A stretch of DNA of 64,000 nt, taken from Siderastrea siderea (Eukaryota; Cnidaria; Anthozoa; Scleractinia; Rhizangiidae). Under the pieces are notes generated by a model, which had not been told where the DNA came from, ran no database searches, and saw nothing but the letters and a program-made list of their open reading frames with translations. Of this stretch, positions 60,651 through 64,000 are shown piece after piece; the first letter of the stretch is position 1, and each line of letters opens with the position of its first letter. Made by a program: the position numbers and the translations under genes. The stretch covers positions 54,994,265 through 55,058,264 of the forward strand of contig OZ034967.1 in the NCBI GenBank assembly GCA_964030785.1. Direction: 5' to 3'.

Positions 60651-60777
60651 ACACACGATAAACAGGAAGCAACAACCATGGATGCTTACCTTGTACACTG
60701 ATACAATACGTCTGTTTGGTGGACATTGTACTTGTCACAGAATGCAGCGCCAACGTGTGAATACTTTTAATTACACG

Positions 60778-60978
60778 TAGCCTGTGTAGCAAGCGTTTCC
60801 GTAGGCTTTCCCGCACGTTTCGCACATTTCGTGTTTTTGGCCGCGCAGAAATTGGGGCGAGCCGGAGGGGAAAAAAACCACCTTATTTTTTGCCCTCGCC
60901 CCAATTTTCGCGCGGCCAACAGCGAAAAATGCGTTAAACGTGCGGAAAAGGCTACGGAAACGCTTGCTGCGCGCGCTG
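60778..60978. mobile_element. 201-bp palindromic element with a near-perfect 9-bp duplication
   Basis: TAGCCTGTGTAGCAAGCGTT at 60778 pairs with AACGCTTGCTGCGCGCG near 60978; the pairing inside includes GTTTCCGTAG and GCCCTCGCCCCAATTT. AATTACACG (60769-60777) and AATTACGCG (60979-60987) flank it. Confidence 0.6.
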
Positions 60979-60999
60979 AATTACGCGTACTAGCAATTG

Positions 61000-63400
61000 G
61001 AATACTTTCACGAACCAACTCATGTTCAGTTGTGGAGCAGAACTTGTTTCCCAAGACCTACCTTGAATTTTCTGTTGGGAGTGTAGTTGTTTACCATTTA
61101 CCGAGAAATTTTGGAAATTTTAAATGGGAGGTAAATGGAAACGCTGTTTGAGCTGGTTCCACCGGAAATTTCCAAAAAGAGTGGAACTCCTGGTTTTCCT
61201 GTTTCAGTTTAAAACGTTTTCCTTCTTTCGCACGGAAATTTTTATTCGCGAAAAGCGCGTTCTATCGGAAGTTGATGTTCGCACAAACCCCAGACTAAAA
61301 TGACAGGTTCGTCCAAGCGTCAACTTCAAATAGAACGCGCTCTTCCCAAATGGATTTTTTGTTCGTATTTTTCTTTTGTAAATGGTAAACAACCAGTCTA
61401 TCTCCCCGAAGTATGGAAGTTAATTAAGAGTGATCACTCTTTTTGCGTTTCACATGTAATAGTAAATGATTTATACTGCGCTCAAAGGAGATAATACATC
61501 AAATGAAAAAACCGCAGAAAGAAGAAAATATGCAACAATGATTTCTGAATTGCGAAACTTTACAAGCAGAATGATGCGTTCCATTTGTTTTCTTTGTTTT
61601 AAATATATTCATAACATCTTCGCCTTAGAAAAACAAATTATATTTTTAAAAAAAGTAATTATACTATCCTCGTCAAATGAAAAGCAAGTAGGTGATGAAA
61701 ATATATATATAAGCTGATCACCAAGGTATAAAATTATACACAGTGTTAAAAAAGGTAACTCTTGTCGGTCTCGTGGTGCTTCTGCAGCTTTCGCGGCTTG
61801 CCTTTTTCTTTTTCACTCTTTCTCGTTTCTGTTTCTGTTGTGTCCCTTGGGGGTGGGGGGTGCGTCCCACTTTTACCTTGTCTTCACAATTTGAGAGTTG
61901 AGAGCTTGGAACTGACAAACTTTTGAGGAGGTACTTTTTTTTTCAGCCAAAGCCGGTGGAACTAGCTTTTGGTCTTGTCACGGCCTACAGATTACAGCGC
62001 AAAGCGCTAAAGAACACGAGCACGAAAAAATAGGCTGTCGCGTGGAAACGCGACATCCGTGTGGGAAACCAGAAAGAGGTCCCCACCCGCGCGCACTCTC
62101 GCGTGTTCTCTTTCTTTTCGGTTGCTGAGCGGGAGGGGGGACTGCCCGTAGTCTCTCACTTCTTCGCTTTTAATGCCGGAATCTGCACACTCTCTTGGAA
62201 ATCGACCATTGCATCGGAAATTGAGGGCAGTTTCTGGGAAAACTAACTGAAAGTCACAAGTAAACTTGGAGCCCCGTCTATCGGTTTTATTTAAAAACGG
62301 AGAGTTTTCATACGGTTACTCCTCCGATCCTTACGCATACGAACGAACACAATTGAAAGAACTTCAAAAATCGAGATTTTAACTGTCCAAAAACCGACAT
62401 TTTCATGCTGTCCAAGACGGGGATATATCGTTTACGTGTGGGTGGCAAAAACGGGGATTTATTTATACGGTTTGGCATTCATTCCACGAGTAAAAGATCG
62501 AAAACGATGATATTACCATATTAAACAAGTCACTACAGTGCACCAGTGTTTTCGGTTGTGGTTCCTTTAGTTTTGCTAACGAGCAGTCCACGCGTGCATG
62601 TTAACAAAAAGAGAAAAATAATTCATCGGTACCACGAGCTAGGTGTGGTCATTTCTCGCAGTGGCGCGGTAGATTGAGGATGCTTTACACGAGCAGACTG
62701 CTCGTAGTAAGAAGCCGTGCAACCCACCCATTCCCCGGCAGGGAAGGCTTACAAAATCAGCAACACGTGCGGAAATAGCAATTATAATGATACATTTTTA
62801 ATATATCGAGTTTGGTACAACAGGTATGATACAAGTATCTTGTATGTTAATTTTACTCTTCTATCTAACAAATTAAGTGTTTCAAAAACATGAACCTTAG
62901 TTTAAATCGCGCTCTTGTCCACATATGCCATCCATTTGTTTTTGATATTTTCAGACGTGATATGTTTTGGGTTAAAAAATTAGCCGAGCGCCGCTCCTTT
63001 TCAGTCGGAAAAATAAAAACAAAATATTCATGTAAAAAGAGAATATTCTGGGCGAGGACTCCCGTTTGTAGCGGCAAATCGCACAGCGTGAAATGGCCGC
63101 TGTAACTGTGCTGTGAACATCGATCAAACACTTGCTCCGTTGAAGACGAGTTGAGGGAGTGATATCTAAATAAATATTATACAAACATATTTAGTCTTGG
63201 AGACTAGATAACTGTAAACATTTCCAAAGTTACGTAAATCGAATCATGGACAGAGATAGCAAATGTTTAATAGTTACGTTCCAGGCAGTTTTCTTGCTTC
63301 TTTTTTTGTAGTCTTGGACTCAAATACTGCACAAATTTCGCCACGATGAAAACAGCGGCAATTACAGAATCGCATTGTCAGGTGTCACAGAACTCTACCA
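61000..63400. other. Spacer downstream of the amidase gene, no supported gene
   Basis: A loose inverted repeat lies at about 61255-61345 (GCGCGTTCTATCGGAAGTTG against CAACTTCAAATAGAACGCGC). Otherwise I see only short frames without recognisable motifs. No poly(A) signal for the amidase gene was evident close to its stop codon. Confidence 0.45.
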
Positions 63401-63439
63401 AATTTGAGTTCATTCGAGCTCAGAAGTGCTGTAATATGT

Positions 63440-63766
63440 TCACATTCTGTTCACTATGTCAGCGCCGAGTCCTAAATCAGGCAAAACATAAAGTTTGTCA
63501 AGTTCAAGCGCATAGCACAGTCTTGTGATCATTTCTTCATCCACAGCGTCCATGTCTCGCCGACACGAGGAGGCCATTCTCTCGGCTTCGTTACGTTTCC
63601 AGCTTGAATCCACTTGTCTTCCAACTTGTGGAAGATAGTGCAGCGTAGCTCGTTGGCTGGAAGGAGCATAATTATGGCGGGGCTGTGAGGTGAGATGAGA
63701 AAACTGTGGCTGTGGGATCGGAGCAAAGACATCACCCATTGCTCTTGTGTTACCGTGAACCTCCAT
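63440..63766 (-). CDS. Doubtful partial gene or exon near the right edge, function unknown
   Basis: An open minus-strand frame of 108 codons begins MEVHGNTRAMGDVFAP and ends ELDKLYVLPDLGLGADIVNRM. The second half (KRNEAERMASSCRRDMDAVD, EEMITRLCYALELDKLYVLP) has amphipathic helical spacing that looks more protein-like than random antisense frames, and could be one exon of a gene that extends past the window. I do not recognise the family, and chance is quite possible. Confidence 0.25.
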   Translation of the reverse strand: MEVHGNTRAMGDVFAPIPQPQFSHLTSQPRHNYAPSSQRATLHYLPQVGRQVDSSWKRNEAERMASSCRRDMDAVDEEMITRLCYALELDKLYVLPDLGLGADIVNRM

Positions 63767-64000
63767 GCTTTCTTTCCGACTGATTTTACCACCGTGCGTT
63801 GTTCGACACCTGTTGAGCTCGTGTTGTTCAATGAATTTTCCACCAGAAAGCGCAAACTGAAAATTGTATCAGCTTTGAGACGGCAGTGAATTGTTCCCGA
63901 TAAAGTTGTTTCAGTCTTGCAGATGAATAGTAAAAAAACACCCCGATTGCTTGCAGATAAAATTTTCCGTGCGCTTTTCGAACCACTCTGTTCTCTTGAT

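Overview
This is an intron-rich animal genomic window, most likely from an anthozoan cnidarian (a stony coral is my best guess). The guess rests on three things: an ARID1-type SWI/SNF gene with an invertebrate layout, a fatty-acid amide hydrolase of the long form best known from plants, and many short palindromic and inverted-repeat elements in AT-rich introns and spacers. There is no prokaryotic feature. The species call is inference.

Layout. (1) 227-22078, minus strand: a complete coding sequence for an ARID1/BAF250 subunit of the SWI/SNF (BAF) chromatin remodeller, reconstructed as 11 coding exons (1,942 residues, frame closed). (2) 22079-33125: spacer between two head-to-head genes, with a possible ARID1 promoter, remains of two retroelements, a tRNA-like SINE with a 13-bp target duplication, a hAT-like element with an 8-bp duplication and a preserved empty site, and a Helitron-like element. 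(3) 33126-60650, plus strand: an amidase-signature enzyme, reconstructed as 21 coding exons (606 residues, frame closed), with an N-terminal membrane anchor and a complete Lys-Ser-Ser triad. (4) Inside its first intron, 34063-42521: an 8.45-kb DNA transposon flanked by TTAA, with inverted terminal repeats of about 340 bp. It holds two divergently transcribed genes: an intact five-exon gene for a 328-residue protein with a SAM-like N-terminus, and a broken gene with a Cys-rich N-terminus and a BAH/Tudor-like C-terminus. (5) 60651-64000: short palindromic elements and one doubtful partial gene near the right edge.

The host genes are ordinary. The most unusual item is the 8.45-kb TTAA transposon with its protein pair and a nested 725-bp foldback whose inner ends carry the same terminal motif as the host element. 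Second is a set of 100-200-bp palindromic elements with 9-bp target duplications, one of them nested in a larger MITE whose uninterrupted sister copy is also in the window. All exon structures come from reading splice signals and frame continuity by eye; no alignment or database search was run.
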